A stretch of DNA of 36,564 bases from contig SXPC01000090.1 in the NCBI GenBank assembly GCA_005778225.1, positions 1 to 36,564 of the forward strand, read 5' to 3'. This stretch comes from Planctomyces sp. Lineage in GTDB: Bacteria > Planctomycetota > Planctomycetia > Planctomycetales > Planctomycetaceae. The position numbers and the translations under genes were made by a program. The notes beneath the pieces are model-generated. The model had not been told where the DNA came from. It searched no databases and saw only the letters and a program-made list of their open reading frames with translations. Positions 27,042 to 36,000 of this stretch are shown piece after piece. The stretch's first letter is position 1. Every line of letters begins with the position of its first letter.

Positions 27042-27190
27042 TGACACTTCAAGCAACCTTGATCACGTCCTGCGGTTTCCAATTGACGGTGCAATCTCCA
27101 GACCTATCATACGGGCGTCCGGCTGTAAACCGACTCACTCTCACGTTGTCTCAGCGGAAGTCGATTGATTCCGGGTGACACTGGAAGACG

Positions 27191-27370
27191 AAACCACGGA
27201 TGGACACGAAGAAACACGGATAAGACAAGAGGATTTGAACCGCAGATAAACGCAGGTGAACGCAGATGGAGAGAGGACATGAGTCGGGAGTTTCTATCCG
27301 TTAGATTTCTGCTTAGGTTTTCCTCATGATGTTCTTAATCTGTGTTGATCCGCGTTTATCTGTGGTTCAA
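27191..27370. repeat. R2b palindromic repeats, nested pair
   Basis: AAACCACGGATGGACACGAAG at 27191 (first 20 bases considered) is a lone arm. From 27235, TTGAACCGCAGATAAACGCA pairs with TGCGGTT-like ATCTGTGGTTCAA ending at 27370, with further pairing of GGTGAACGCAGAT with ATCTGTGTTGATCC. The repeats fill nearly half of the 399-base gap between the UbiA gene and the dehydrogenase gene; the rest shows no gene. Confidence 0.65.
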
Positions 27371-27440
27371 TTCTTACTTTTGATTTCAGACACCGAATAA
27401 AACTGTCTCGCAAATCTAACTGTTCCAGGAATCATACGAC

Positions 27441-28733
27441 ATGCCTTCACAACGCGTTCTTGTTATCGGTGGTGGCATCATTGGAGCTGCATCGGCTCAC
27501 TATCTTTCGGAAGCGGGTTGCGACGTGACGATCGTCGAGCGGAAAAAGTTCGCCGGTGCCTGCTCCCATGGCAACTGTGGTTACATCTCCCCCAGCCACG
27601 TCCTCCCGCTCCATGGTCCGGGCGTGGTCACCAAGACGATGCGGGCGATGTTACTGCCAAACTCTCCCTTCTCGATCAAGCCTCAATTCAATCCTGCTTT
27701 CCTCTCGTGGATGTGGAACTTCACCCGCAACTGCAACGTCGATTCACAGCTGGCGTCGGCCGACCGGATGGCTCCGTTACTGAAATCGACGAATGCTCTG
27801 TATGAAGATCTCCTCACCAACCAGGGTCTGGAAGCGGAGTACAAAAAGAAGGGTTGTCTGTTCGTTTTCCAGTCACCCGAGGGGATGGAGTATTACGCCA
27901 AGACCAACGAACTGCTCATGGATCGTTACAACGTCCCCGCGACCCGTTATGACGCCGAGGCTCTCGTCAAACTCGAGCCCGCCCTCAAGCCCGGCGTCGC
28001 AGCAGGAGGCTGGCATTATGAGATGGACGCACACGTCCGTCCCGACATCATGATGAAAAGCTGGCGCAAGATTCTGGAATCGAAAGGGGTCAGGATCGTT
28101 GAAGACTGCGAAGTCACAGGGTTTGACCTGCAGGGTGGAAAAGCCCGCGCCGTCAAAACCACCCAGGGAGACCTCACAGCCGATGTCTTCGTCGCAGCGA
28201 CTGGGTCATGGACTCCCTTTTTCAACAAACTCCTCGGCACCGCCGTCCCGATTCAGCCCGGCAAAGGTTACTCACTGACGATGCAGCGGCCCGCCGTCTG
28301 CCCGGAGATCCCGATGATCTTCCAGGAACACAAAGTCGCGATCACCCCGATGACCACCGGCTACCGTATCGGCTCAACCATGGAGTTCGCAGGCTACGAC
28401 GATCGCATCAACCAGAAGCGAATCAGCCTGCTCAAGACCGCAGCACAATTGTTCCTCAAAGATCCTTACACCACGCCGATCGAGCAGGAATGGTTCGGCT
28501 GGCGCCCTATGACCTATGACAACCTGCCGATTATCGACCAGGCTCCCAGTATGAAGAATGTCTGGATCGCCGCCGGGCATAACATGCTCGGACTCACCCT
28601 CGGCCCGGTCACTGGCAAACTTGTCAGCGAAGCTATCATCGGCCAGCCGACGCATATCGACGTGACGCCGTATCGTCTCAAGCGTTTCAAGACAAAGCAG
28701 AAGCCGTTGTCGCCTTATGCTGCGACGACGTAG
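27441..28733 (+). CDS. dadA: FAD-dependent oxidoreductase, D-amino-acid dehydrogenase type
   Basis: This 430-residue protein belongs to the DAO family (glycine/D-amino-acid oxidases). The N-terminal dinucleotide fold has VIGGGIIGAASAHYL with the G-x-G-x-x-G signature at 10-15 and E33 at the end of the second strand, which binds the ribose of FAD. The central substrate region and the C-terminal FAD closing segment (WFGWRPMTYDNLPIIDQAP, then NVWIAAGHNMLGLTLGP) are complete. It lacks a signal peptide. DadA oxidatively deaminates D-amino acids and passes electrons to the quinone pool. Hydroxyproline or other amine dehydrogenases of this family cannot be excluded, and the symbol is by family resemblance. 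It stands alone on the plus strand; the pxp genes 1.8 kb away also handle amino-acid-derived compounds, but linkage is not shown. Confidence 0.8.
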   Translation: MPSQRVLVIGGGIIGAASAHYLSEAGCDVTIVERKKFAGACSHGNCGYISPSHVLPLHGPGVVTKTMRAMLLPNSPFSIKPQFNPAFLSWMWNFTRNCNVDSQLASADRMAPLLKSTNALYEDLLTNQGLEAEYKKKGCLFVFQSPEGMEYYAKTNELLMDRYNVPATRYDAEALVKLEPALKPGVAAGGWHYEMDAHVRPDIMMKSWRKILESKGVRIVEDCEVTGFDLQGGKARAVKTTQGDLTADVFVAATGSWTPFFNKLLGTAVPIQPGKGYSLTMQRPAVCPEIPMIFQEHKVAITPMTTGYRIGSTMEFAGYDDRINQKRISLLKTAAQLFLKDPYTTPIEQEWFGWRPMTYDNLPIIDQAPSMKNVWIAAGHNMLGLTLGPVTGKLVSEAIIGQPTHIDVTPYRLKRFKTKQKPLSPYAATT

Positions 28734-28744
28734 CTGCATATGTA

Positions 28745-28780
28745 AAAAAGGCACAGGGGGTTGACACCCCCCGCTCGCCT
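28745..28780 (-). repeat. R1 arm serving as a terminator-like hairpin
   Basis: Read on the minus strand, AGGCGAGCGGGGGG-TGTCAA-CCCCCTGTGCC forms the R1 hairpin and runs into TTTTTT at 28750-28745. It lies six bases past the stop of the DUF1559 gene (28787), in the gap between convergent genes, and could stop transcription of that gene. Confidence 0.7.
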
Positions 28781-28786
28781 GAGAGA

Positions 28787-29809
28787 TTAGAATTCGCCGA
28801 CGACTTCGCCGGTGCCGCGTGAACCTAAGGCTCGCCAAATTCCCTGATCGATGTTCTGGCTAATGAATCGGACTGCGCCATCCCCCATCAGTGATTGCAC
28901 ACCACCTTTGTGATAACTGCGGGACGTGATCGCACTAAAACTTGGATTACCGCTATCGCGTCCTTCCTGCTGCGATGCAAAGTCTGTGTCCTGCGTCTTG
29001 CCTAAATACGTAAAGGCGACGAAGGTGTTCGGTGTCATTGTGGTCGTAAATCCGCTGTGATGGCCATGCCCGTTTGGCCATTCGGAATGGGCGGTTCCTG
29101 GATCCCATCGAGCTTTGTCTGTTCCCAGATTGATGATCGTCGTCAGTTCTGAAGCAGTCGATGGGATTGTTTGGCCACTGCCCGGCAGAGTCGTGTAAAC
29201 AGCGGTTCGAGTGTATGGCTGGTGTGATTTGACTTCTGAGGCGAATAGCGTGTTGCTCAGACCATCGGTTACGTCTGCGAATTTGAGGCTGCTGTTAGGA
29301 AAGAACATTCCATCGCCTCCACTGTTGTCTCGAGGATCGTAAACTTTCCAGGTTCCCAGATTGAAACCATAGTTAATACAGTACAGACTGACGGTCGTGT
29401 TCGTACGTGGTTCTCCTCCTTGGGCGTCGGAAGGACAGAAATAGCAGGGCAATTTCGCATTGGCCACCACATCTTTGTTTTTCGTACTTCCCCATGCTTG
29501 TTGCAGATCGATCTGGTCGTAGAAATTACCCTGTTCCATGAATGGTAAGATTCGTCCATGCACTGACCATGACTCGTTGTTATTCACACGGGGATTGATT
29601 GCCATTCCTGGGGGTAAGCGGGTGTATGTCGATTCATAATTATGTAAAGCCAATCCAATCTGCTTCAGATTGTTTTTACAGCTCGACCGACGAGCCGCTT
29701 CACGGGCCTGTTGAACGGCGGGAAGAAGAATCGAAACGAGGACTGCGATGATCGCAATCACGACTAGCAGTTCGATCAGAGTGAAACCATTTTGACGTCG
29801 CATGAACAT
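28787..29809 (-). CDS. DUF1559 prepilin-like protein
   Basis: This 340-residue protein is of the type found in dozens of copies per planctomycete genome. The N-terminus has a type-IV-pilin-like leader cleaved after G8, followed by FTLIELLVVIAIIA, with the conserved glutamate at +5 and one membrane helix. The SBP-bac-10/DUF1559 domain follows, starting AARRSSCKNNLKQIGLALHNY (first 20 residues) and including the DGLSNTLFASE segment. The C-terminal end has SYHKGGVQSLMGDGAVRFIS, the usual H-x9-DG signature region (HxGGxxxxMxDGxVRF). Such proteins are thought to be exported through a pseudopilin pathway, but their role is not known. ATG 29809 has AGGA five bases upstream; ATG 29803 is nearly as likely. 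Confidence 0.93.
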   Translation of the reverse strand: MFMRRQNGFTLIELLVVIAIIAVLVSILLPAVQQAREAARRSSCKNNLKQIGLALHNYESTYTRLPPGMAINPRVNNNESWSVHGRILPFMEQGNFYDQIDLQQAWGSTKNKDVVANAKLPCYFCPSDAQGGEPRTNTTVSLYCINYGFNLGTWKVYDPRDNSGGDGMFFPNSSLKFADVTDGLSNTLFASEVKSHQPYTRTAVYTTLPGSGQTIPSTASELTTIINLGTDKARWDPGTAHSEWPNGHGHHSGFTTTMTPNTFVAFTYLGKTQDTDFASQQEGRDSGNPSFSAITSRSYHKGGVQSLMGDGAVRFISQNIDQGIWRALGSRGTGEVVGEF

Positions 29810-30322
29810 CTCGTCCTGAACACGGCCAATACAACATCATCTCAGAGAGCCAGAGCGTGACGTTGACCAAGGGCACTTAAAACGCTGATCTGGACTAAGG
29901 CACATTCCGCGCCGAGCACGGTAATTTATCATAACCTCTTATCCAGCTGCACGATCGGCCATCTATGATCAGTTGATGGCCAATAATTCGTCATCCTGTG
30001 GCGGTTTTCTCACGTGACGAGCTGAGTCGGTTTCTCGGCTCGAAGTAGTGCGGGAAGTACGCTCTCGATCCAACATCTTTCTGCAAAAGGCCTTGCGATT
30101 CGCGACTTACATTTCACGAGACGGGATACAATTTCCCCTTTTCGAAAGGTAAACCTGATGCCGTATTATTAGCTATCACACAAGCCGATTTGGATTCCAA
30201 ACAGACCGGCTAGTGAGTTCTTGCTGAAGCGCTTTCGGCAGGAGACGAGCTGTTTTAACTTGGCAATCGTAAAGCCACAACTCGCCACCCCGCCGATGAT
30301 GTTCTTTATCGGAGTCTGGGAA
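29810..30322. other. Divergent intergenic region
   Basis: This 513-base stretch separates the DUF1559 gene from the small secreted-peptide gene. It is AT-richer than the surroundings and must carry two divergent promoters, but I find no -35/-10 pair with good spacing; TATTAT at 30164 is the best lone -10-like match. No repeat of families R1-R6 is present, which is unusual for this window. Confidence 0.4.
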
Positions 30323-30469
30323 ATGAAAAAGTTCATGATGTCACTTGCTGTTGCTGGTGTCCTGTTCGGCATGTCCGCCGCGAGCTTTGCACAAAGTCCT
30401 CAGTACGGACGAATCGCCATGTGGAACCACGGCCACACCTTCCACCAGCACCATCACGTGCAGCGTTAA
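30323..30469 (+). CDS. Small secreted histidine-rich peptide
   Basis: A 48-residue product starts at ATG 30323, with GGAG eight bases upstream. The first 24 or so residues are a clear signal peptide (MKKFMMSLAVAGVLFGMSAA, then SFA|QS). The predicted mature peptide is only about 24 residues, QSPQYGRIAMWNHGHTFHQH followed by HHVQR, with six histidines. A perfect bidirectional terminator follows 24 bases after the stop, so it has gene-like surroundings: ribosome site, signal peptide and terminator. The frame is open upstream to 30221, but that part has no signal. I do not recognise the peptide; metal binding by the histidines is inference. Confidence 0.65.
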   Translation: MKKFMMSLAVAGVLFGMSAASFAQSPQYGRIAMWNHGHTFHQHHHVQR

Positions 30470-30492
30470 TCACACACAACACTCCACGACTG

Positions 30493-30524
30493 AAAAGCCA
30501 CAGCCACACACTGTGGCTTTTTTG
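30493..30524 (+). terminator. Bidirectional Rho-independent terminator
   Basis: AAAAGCCACAG and CTGTGGCTTTT form an eleven-base-pair stem with a CCACACA loop, followed by TTG. It serves the small peptide gene on the plus strand and, with its A-tract read as T on the other strand, pxpC on the minus strand. Confidence 0.9.
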
Positions 30525-30532
30525 TTGCGCGG

Positions 30533-31402
30533 TCACAGCAGCACGAACCGAAACGGATCGCCGATCATGATCTGGTTAAAGGCATCCAGTTCACTTCGCG
30601 GCACGTACCCGATCCGCGGATATCCGCCCGTCGTCTGCCCATCCTGCAAGACGACAATCGCCTGTCCAGATGGCGTCAATTGAATCATCCCTGGCAGCAC
30701 GGGGACACTCGCAGGCAGCGTCTTCCCACCCACTGACAATGGAGGCCCTGCCAGCCTCGCCCCCATTCGGTTTGATGTCGGACTGACGCGATAGGTTTTC
30801 TCAAGGAGCAACTGCTTCGACTCTTCCTCCAGCCATTCAAACTCCGGCCCGCGCACCGTGCGAATCACATTCTTCGCCCGCCTTCCTGGCGAGATAACCA
30901 GTTCAACGGTTCCCGGCTGGGTTTCTGGTTGTTCCCATTCGAGTTCAAATCCCGCGCGCAGAGGCTGGCCTTGATTGGCCCCGAGACCCGCGACGACATG
31001 CGAGGACGCCGAGCCGAGAGGACGCTCGACTAGCCATTTTCCAGCGATCGCGATGTACCCGCGTAACCCGCCAGTCGCCTTGCCACCCTCCAGTAGACTC
31101 CCGGCAGCGACTTCGATCACGCGATTCCGTTCAACAGGTCTGCCGTCCAACCGCCAGCCAAAGTCCGCACCGGTGAGCGCGAAACATCCATGCGTTTGAA
31201 ACTCGATCCGCGGTGCGACCAGCGTGCATTCCAGGACGGGGGCATCCCGGTCGTTACGAACCAGCACATTTGCCAATCCCGCAGACTGGCCATCCATCGC
31301 ACCACACCGGGGAAATGCGAAGAAGGCAGAGCCGATTCGTCCGGCGTCCTGAATCGTCGTCATCCCGCCAGGAGCACGAATGATCAATCGTCCGGTCGTC
31401 AT
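30533..31402 (-). CDS. pxpC: 5-oxoprolinase subunit C
   Basis: This is the third subunit of the ATP-dependent 5-oxoprolinase PxpABC, which opens 5-oxoproline (pyroglutamate), a spontaneous breakdown product of glutamine, to glutamate in the cytoplasm. The 289 residues belong to the KipA/biotin-dependent carboxyltransferase-like family: the N-terminus LIIRAPGGMTTIQDAGRIG is characteristic, with FPRCGAMDGQSAGLANVLV, and the C-terminal part holds ISPTSNRMG-like VSPTSNRMGARLAGPPL and VVLQDGQTTGGYPRIG. It starts inside the stop of pxpB (ATGA overlap, four bases), showing translational coupling. It is slightly shorter than the E. coli protein (310). Confidence 0.93.
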   Translation of the reverse strand: MTTGRLIIRAPGGMTTIQDAGRIGSAFFAFPRCGAMDGQSAGLANVLVRNDRDAPVLECTLVAPRIEFQTHGCFALTGADFGWRLDGRPVERNRVIEVAAGSLLEGGKATGGLRGYIAIAGKWLVERPLGSASSHVVAGLGANQGQPLRAGFELEWEQPETQPGTVELVISPGRRAKNVIRTVRGPEFEWLEEESKQLLLEKTYRVSPTSNRMGARLAGPPLSVGGKTLPASVPVLPGMIQLTPSGQAIVVLQDGQTTGGYPRIGYVPRSELDAFNQIMIGDPFRFVLL

Positions 31403-32076
31403 TCGTCGCTCTCCTGAAAGGTTTCCAGCGAACTCCCCAACAACTGTTCGTACTCTCGCTCATTGACCTGCTTCAGCTGCAACACATCCCCTGGCGAGAG
31501 ACAGACCGGCGGGATACGATTCATATCCAATACCGATACGGGCACCCGTCCGATCGCATGCCAGCCAGCCGGTGTGGGGAGACTGTAAAGCCCGAGATAC
31601 TTCCCGCCGATGGCCAGCGTCCGCTCTTTGATCTGGGTCGTCGGCGTTGCCTTCCGCGCGACATGCAGTGACTCATCCAGCCCATGCAGATAGACAAACC
31701 CCGGCAGGAATCCCAGCATCGCGACCGGGTATCGTCCGTCGAGCAATTGCGAGATCACCTGCTCTCGGCTTAATCCCGTCGCCTTGCAGACGAGTTTCCA
31801 GTCGTCATGCGGTTCGAACCAGACTGGCAGGCTCCAGGTTCGAACATGCGAGGTCCATCCGAACGAACGATCTTCCAGCTGCGACAAGACTGCCTCTTTC
31901 TGTCCGCGAGCCCAGATCAGACAGATCTCCCCCTCCGTCGCGATGACATCCTGCAGGCCCGCGAGGTTTGCCTCAAGAATCGCCCGTCCCAGCCATGGCA
32001 AAGGGGCTGCAGAGGCCGTTTCACCGGGACGCAGCAGGGCGAACTCCTCCGCATACGTGCTGATTTCAAAGTTCAT
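31399..32076 (-). CDS. pxpB: 5-oxoprolinase subunit B
   Basis: This KipI-family subunit of 5-oxoprolinase works with PxpC. The 225-residue product begins at ATG 32076, one base after the pxpA stop; a longer frame from 32103 runs into pxpA. The family signature is present as LLDGRYPVAMLGFLPGFVYLHGL, of which GFLPGFVYL is diagnostic, followed by TPAGWHAIGRVPVSVLD and the C-terminal SPGDVLQLKQV. Four-base overlap with pxpC and near-contact with pxpA make a compact operon pxpA-pxpB-pxpC. Confidence 0.92.
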   Translation of the reverse strand: MNFEISTYAEEFALLRPGETASAAPLPWLGRAILEANLAGLQDVIATEGEICLIWARGQKEAVLSQLEDRSFGWTSHVRTWSLPVWFEPHDDWKLVCKATGLSREQVISQLLDGRYPVAMLGFLPGFVYLHGLDESLHVARKATPTTQIKERTLAIGGKYLGLYSLPTPAGWHAIGRVPVSVLDMNRIPPVCLSPGDVLQLKQVNEREYEQLLGSSLETFQESDE

Positions 32077-32077
32077 G

Positions 32078-32833
32078 TCATTCAGACGCAGCGATCGTGA
32101 CATGCTCTTGATCCAGGACCTGTTGGAGAATCGCCGCGTTTTTCAGAACATCCGGGGCATCACTGTGCAGACACAAACTCTGCGCAGCAATCGGATGTCT
32201 TCGATCATAACGATCGACGACCAACCCTTGCACCCAGTTGCGGATCTGGGTTTCGATCTCATGACGATTCTCGATCACCGCGCCCGGATCCGACCGCGGG
32301 ACCAGACGGATTGCATCTTCGTAACGACGATCCACAAACCCCTCAGCGATGAACCTGACTCCCAATTCCTGACAGGTCTTGGCAACGACTGATCCTGCCA
32401 TGCCATAGACAGCCAGGCTCGCATCGAACTCTTGAACCGCTGTCACCACGACACGGCTCAATTCCGCATCCCTGGCCATGTCGTTGTAGAGAGCGCCGTG
32501 CGGTTTGACGTGTGACAGCTGAGCGCCATGAGCATTGACCCGTTGTTTCAGCCACTCCATCTGCGACTTCAGGGAGTCCGCAAGATCCTCCGGCAAGATC
32601 GTGATTGATCGTCGTCCGCCGAACTCACGATCTGGGTAAGAAGGGTGTGCTCCGATCTTGACGCGATGAGTCATGGACCGGGCAAGCGTCCGATCGACAG
32701 TTTCCTCGTTGCCACTGTGTACGCCGCAGGAGACGTGGCACGAGGAGATCACCGGCATCAACGCATCTTCGATCGCATCGATTCCACTAACAAAATCTTC
32801 CCCGACATCCGCACTGACATCCATCGCGTTCAT
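32078..32833 (-). CDS. pxpA: 5-oxoprolinase subunit A
   Basis: This LamB/YcsF-family subunit of 5-oxoprolinase has 251 residues (E. coli 244). The N-terminus DVSADVGEDF corresponds to the usual DLNCDLGE or DLNADVGE, and SCGVHSGNEETVDRTL to the usual ACGFHAGD; IGAHPSYPDREFGGRR and VKPHGALYNDMARD are intact. GGGGAG lies five bases before ATG 32833 and supports that start. It is the first gene of the pxp operon. Its leader is almost wholly a full R1 repeat, which separates it from hrpA upstream on the same strand. The altered N-terminal residues mark a diverged subgroup; activity is still expected because the histidine and lysine motifs are kept. Confidence 0.92.
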   Translation of the reverse strand: MNAMDVSADVGEDFVSGIDAIEDALMPVISSCHVSCGVHSGNEETVDRTLARSMTHRVKIGAHPSYPDREFGGRRSITILPEDLADSLKSQMEWLKQRVNAHGAQLSHVKPHGALYNDMARDAELSRVVVTAVQEFDASLAVYGMAGSVVAKTCQELGVRFIAEGFVDRRYEDAIRLVPRSDPGAVIENRHEIETQIRNWVQGLVVDRYDRRHPIAAQSLCLHSDAPDVLKNAAILQQVLDQEHVTIAASE

Positions 32834-32845
32834 CGTGTCTCCCCA

Positions 32846-33009
32846 GGCGAGCTGGGGGTATCAACCCCCTGTCCCTCGTGCTAACTGCTGCCAGTACCGT
32901 TGGAGTACGAATCTCGCTCAGAAGATTTTTCTCTGTGACGCTATTCGTATTCATCGCGTTACGCCGCCTGCGAGTCGATGACACAGGGGGTTCACACCCC
33001 CCGCTCGCC
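32846..33009. repeat. R1 palindromic repeat, full two-armed copy
   Basis: Left arm GGCGAGCTGGGGG-TATCAA-CCCCCTGTC and right arm GACACAGGGGG-TTCACA-CCCCCCGCTCGCC enclose about 105 bases. It fills the gap between hrpA (stop 33021) and the ribosome site of pxpA. The inner part aligns with the copy in hrpA, for example GTGCTAACTGCTGCCA against GTGCTGACTGCTGCCA, GCTCAGAA in both, and ATTCGTATTC against ATCCGTATTC. Length is 164 bp against 167 for the other copy. Read on the minus strand in the frame used by hrpA it would hit a TGA in the first arm. Confidence 0.85.
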
Positions 33010-33020
33010 TTCTGAGATTG

Positions 33021-36000
33021 TCATCGCTTCAGTAACCCGACCACCTTCTCCCATGCCTTTTCCAGTCGCTGGGGAGAGATCGGGCCGTTGGTTCCCAGTT
33101 CCTGTGCGAAGACAGAAACGCGGTACTCCTCCAGCATCCAGCGGTAGTCGTCCAGGGCAGAGACCACAGCCTGACTCGGCATCACCGGCTTCGGGGTCTG
33201 GGCATACTGTCGCCAGAACGTCTCGACCTGCTGTTGTCGGGTGCGATCCCGTTGGACTCCCTGCGGTGCGATGAGTTTTTCGTAACGCAGCGCGATCCCC
33301 TGCAAGTAACGCGGGTAGTGCAGCAGGCGAGGGTAGGGGACGATCAGGAAGAAGTCCTGCGGGAACAATGCTTCCCGCTGTTCCTGCATTTCGAAGAGCG
33401 CCTGCTGGTGAAGAGCGGCGGTGTCCGAGTCGTGCTGGTCGATCTTCAGGCACCACTCATACATCTTCGTCACGACGGGCGTGAACTCCGCGACGACATT
33501 CGGAATCTGCTCGCGTCCCTGCTTGAGGAACAGGTCATACTGCACCTTGTTCTTGGGGAGCGGTTCTGCCAATTGGCAGACGCGTCGACTGATCAGCTGC
33601 TTGAGCTGCGTGCGTATCCCACGAAAACCTGCGAATTTTCGGCCGTAAAGCTCCATCGCTTCCAGTTTCGGCCAGTGGGCGATCTGCTGATCAAGCTGCT
33701 TTTTGTGAGCCAGCAGGAACAATCTCGCCAGTCCCAGTCGAGTCATCGATTTGGCAATCTCAGCTGTCTCTGCGAGCTTGACGACCACCCCCTCGCCGAC
33801 ATCTTCCAGACACGGATACGCCAGCAGATCGATCCCTCCACGGTGAATCTTCACGGAGTCTTCGAGCTTATCGATCGCCCAGGTCGTCATGACGTCATCC
33901 TGGCGAGAGGGGGGAATTGCCCCTCTGTCTTCTTTCTTCGACTCGCTCTTCGCTTGTCCCTTCCACGTCTCACGCTGAGGCGGAAACTGTCGCTGCAGAT
34001 CCGTCAATGACTTCGACCACCCCAGCCGCTTTTTGTTCTCATCAACAACTTCGACACCCATCTTCAAATAACCCGGAAGATCGGGCGTGACGAGTCGATC
34101 TGCAGGATAGTTCTGACCGATCAGATACGACAGCTCTTTCGACAGCGATGAATAAAACGGTCCAAACCCGTAGGGCATCTTCGCGGACAGTTTCTTCGCC
34201 GTCTCGGGTAGGGGAATCAGCGAGACCCGTATCTGCTTGGGCAACGACTTGAGGACCGCTGCGATCTTCTCGGCGACCAGACCCGGTACCAGCCAGTCGA
34301 GCAGTTGCTCAGGGATCTGATGCAGTGCCTCCCGCGGCACGACCATCGTCACCCCATCTTCCGCTTCTCCCGGCTCGTATTTGTAGCGCAACGGCAACGT
34401 CAGGTGTTCGATCTTCAGTTCATCGGGGTACTGCTGCTGAACGTCGGAAGGTACCTCTGCGGCGAGCATCTTTTCTGCGGTCAAAGTCAGTTGCTCAGGC
34501 TGCGACTGTTTGACCTTCTTCCACCAGTTTTCGAGAGCCTGCACATCATGGATGTCTTTCGGAATTCGCTCGGCATAAAACTCCCACTGCGCATCGTCTG
34601 TCCGCAGCAGATCATGCTTACGGAGCTTGGCTTCCAACAAATTTAATTGCGAGAGCAGCTGCTGATTCTTCGTGAGGAAATTCTCTTCGAGGACAATCTC
34701 CCCTTTGATGATTCCTTCTTTGATCATGATCTCGCGGGCATGCTCTGGATCAATGTGTCCGTAACGCACCGTCCGACGGGTCACGATCGGCAGTCCGAAC
34801 AGCGTGATGTTCTGGTAACACTTCACCAGCCCGGCCCGTTTGTCCCAGAACGGATCGTAATGCAGCTTCTTGACGAGGTGTTTGGAAATCGGTTCGATCC
34901 ACTCGGGTCGAATGACCGCAACCGTCCGGGCATATTGCTTGCTCGTCTCGATGATCTCCGCCGCCATGAACCACGCCGGCTTCTTCCCCTTCGCATCGTC
35001 ACCGGCTGTCTTGCCTTGGGGACCATTGGCTGGACCAGCGCTGCCTTTCGTCGCAATGATTTTTCCAGGAGACAGCACTGATCCCGGCCAGATATGCACT
35101 TTGATTCCGTTGGCCCCAATGTACTCCTGCTTGCCCGACAGGTAGGCGACACTCGAGAGCAACCCCGTCAGCAGTGCCTTGTGAATCGCATCGGCGTCAC
35201 TGTTGCGACTGCGGACATTGAGTCGACGCTCTTCGCAGAGCTCCTGCAGCTGTTGATGCAGTTCACCCCACTCACGCATCCGGTTGACCGAGAGAAAATT
35301 CTGCTCGCACCACTTCTTGAGTTTGCCGCGTGACTGATCCCGTTTGACTTCGTGATACGCGTTCCACAACTTGAGCAACGTCAAAAAGTCCGATCCCGGC
35401 ACTGCGAATTTCGCGTGTGCCTCGTCAGCTGCCTGCTGCTTATCGAGTGGACGGTCGCGTGGGTCCTGGATCTCGAGTACACTGGCGATAATGAGAAGCT
35501 CATGCAGACAATGCTCCTGATCCCCCGCAAGAATCATGCGTCCAATACGCGGGTCCGACGGCAGCGATGCCAGTTGCCTGCCGACATCGGTCAGCTGATC
35601 ATTCTCATCGACCGCGCCGAGCTCAAACAATGTTCGCAGCCCGTCATTGATGTTCGCAGCACGCGGTGCATCGAGAAACGGAAACTCCGTAATTGGCCCG
35701 AGGTTCAATGACATCGTCTGCAGAATGACTGACGCCAGATTCGTCCGTAGAATTTCCGGCGGGGTGTAATCCTCGCGCGAGTTGTAATCCGCTTCATCAT
35801 ACAGCCGAATACAAATCCCCGGCCCCACCCGACCGCAGCGTCCCTTCCGCTGATCCGCAGACGCTTTCGAAATCGGCTCGATCGGCAGTCGCTGCATTTT
35901 GGCCCGAGGCGAGTACCGACTGATCCGCGCCAGCCCCAGGTCGATGACCGCATCAATCCCGGGGACAGTGATCGATGACTCCGCGACGTTGGTCGCCAGG

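Noticed and set aside
30093..30132. TTGCGA and TACAAT as a promoter for the small peptide gene
   Set aside because: The two hexamers are 28 bases apart, outside the usual 15-19 range.
32787..32984. Minus-strand ORF of 65 codons across the R1 copy and the pxpA start
   Set aside because: It is largely the open frame of the repeat running into pxpA out of frame; not supported as a gene, though the frame pattern is recorded as a finding.
33234..34010. Plus-strand ORF of 258 codons opposite hrpA
   Set aside because: It has no recognisable domain and lies wholly within the strongly supported HrpA frame; it is an antisense shadow of GC-rich coding sequence.
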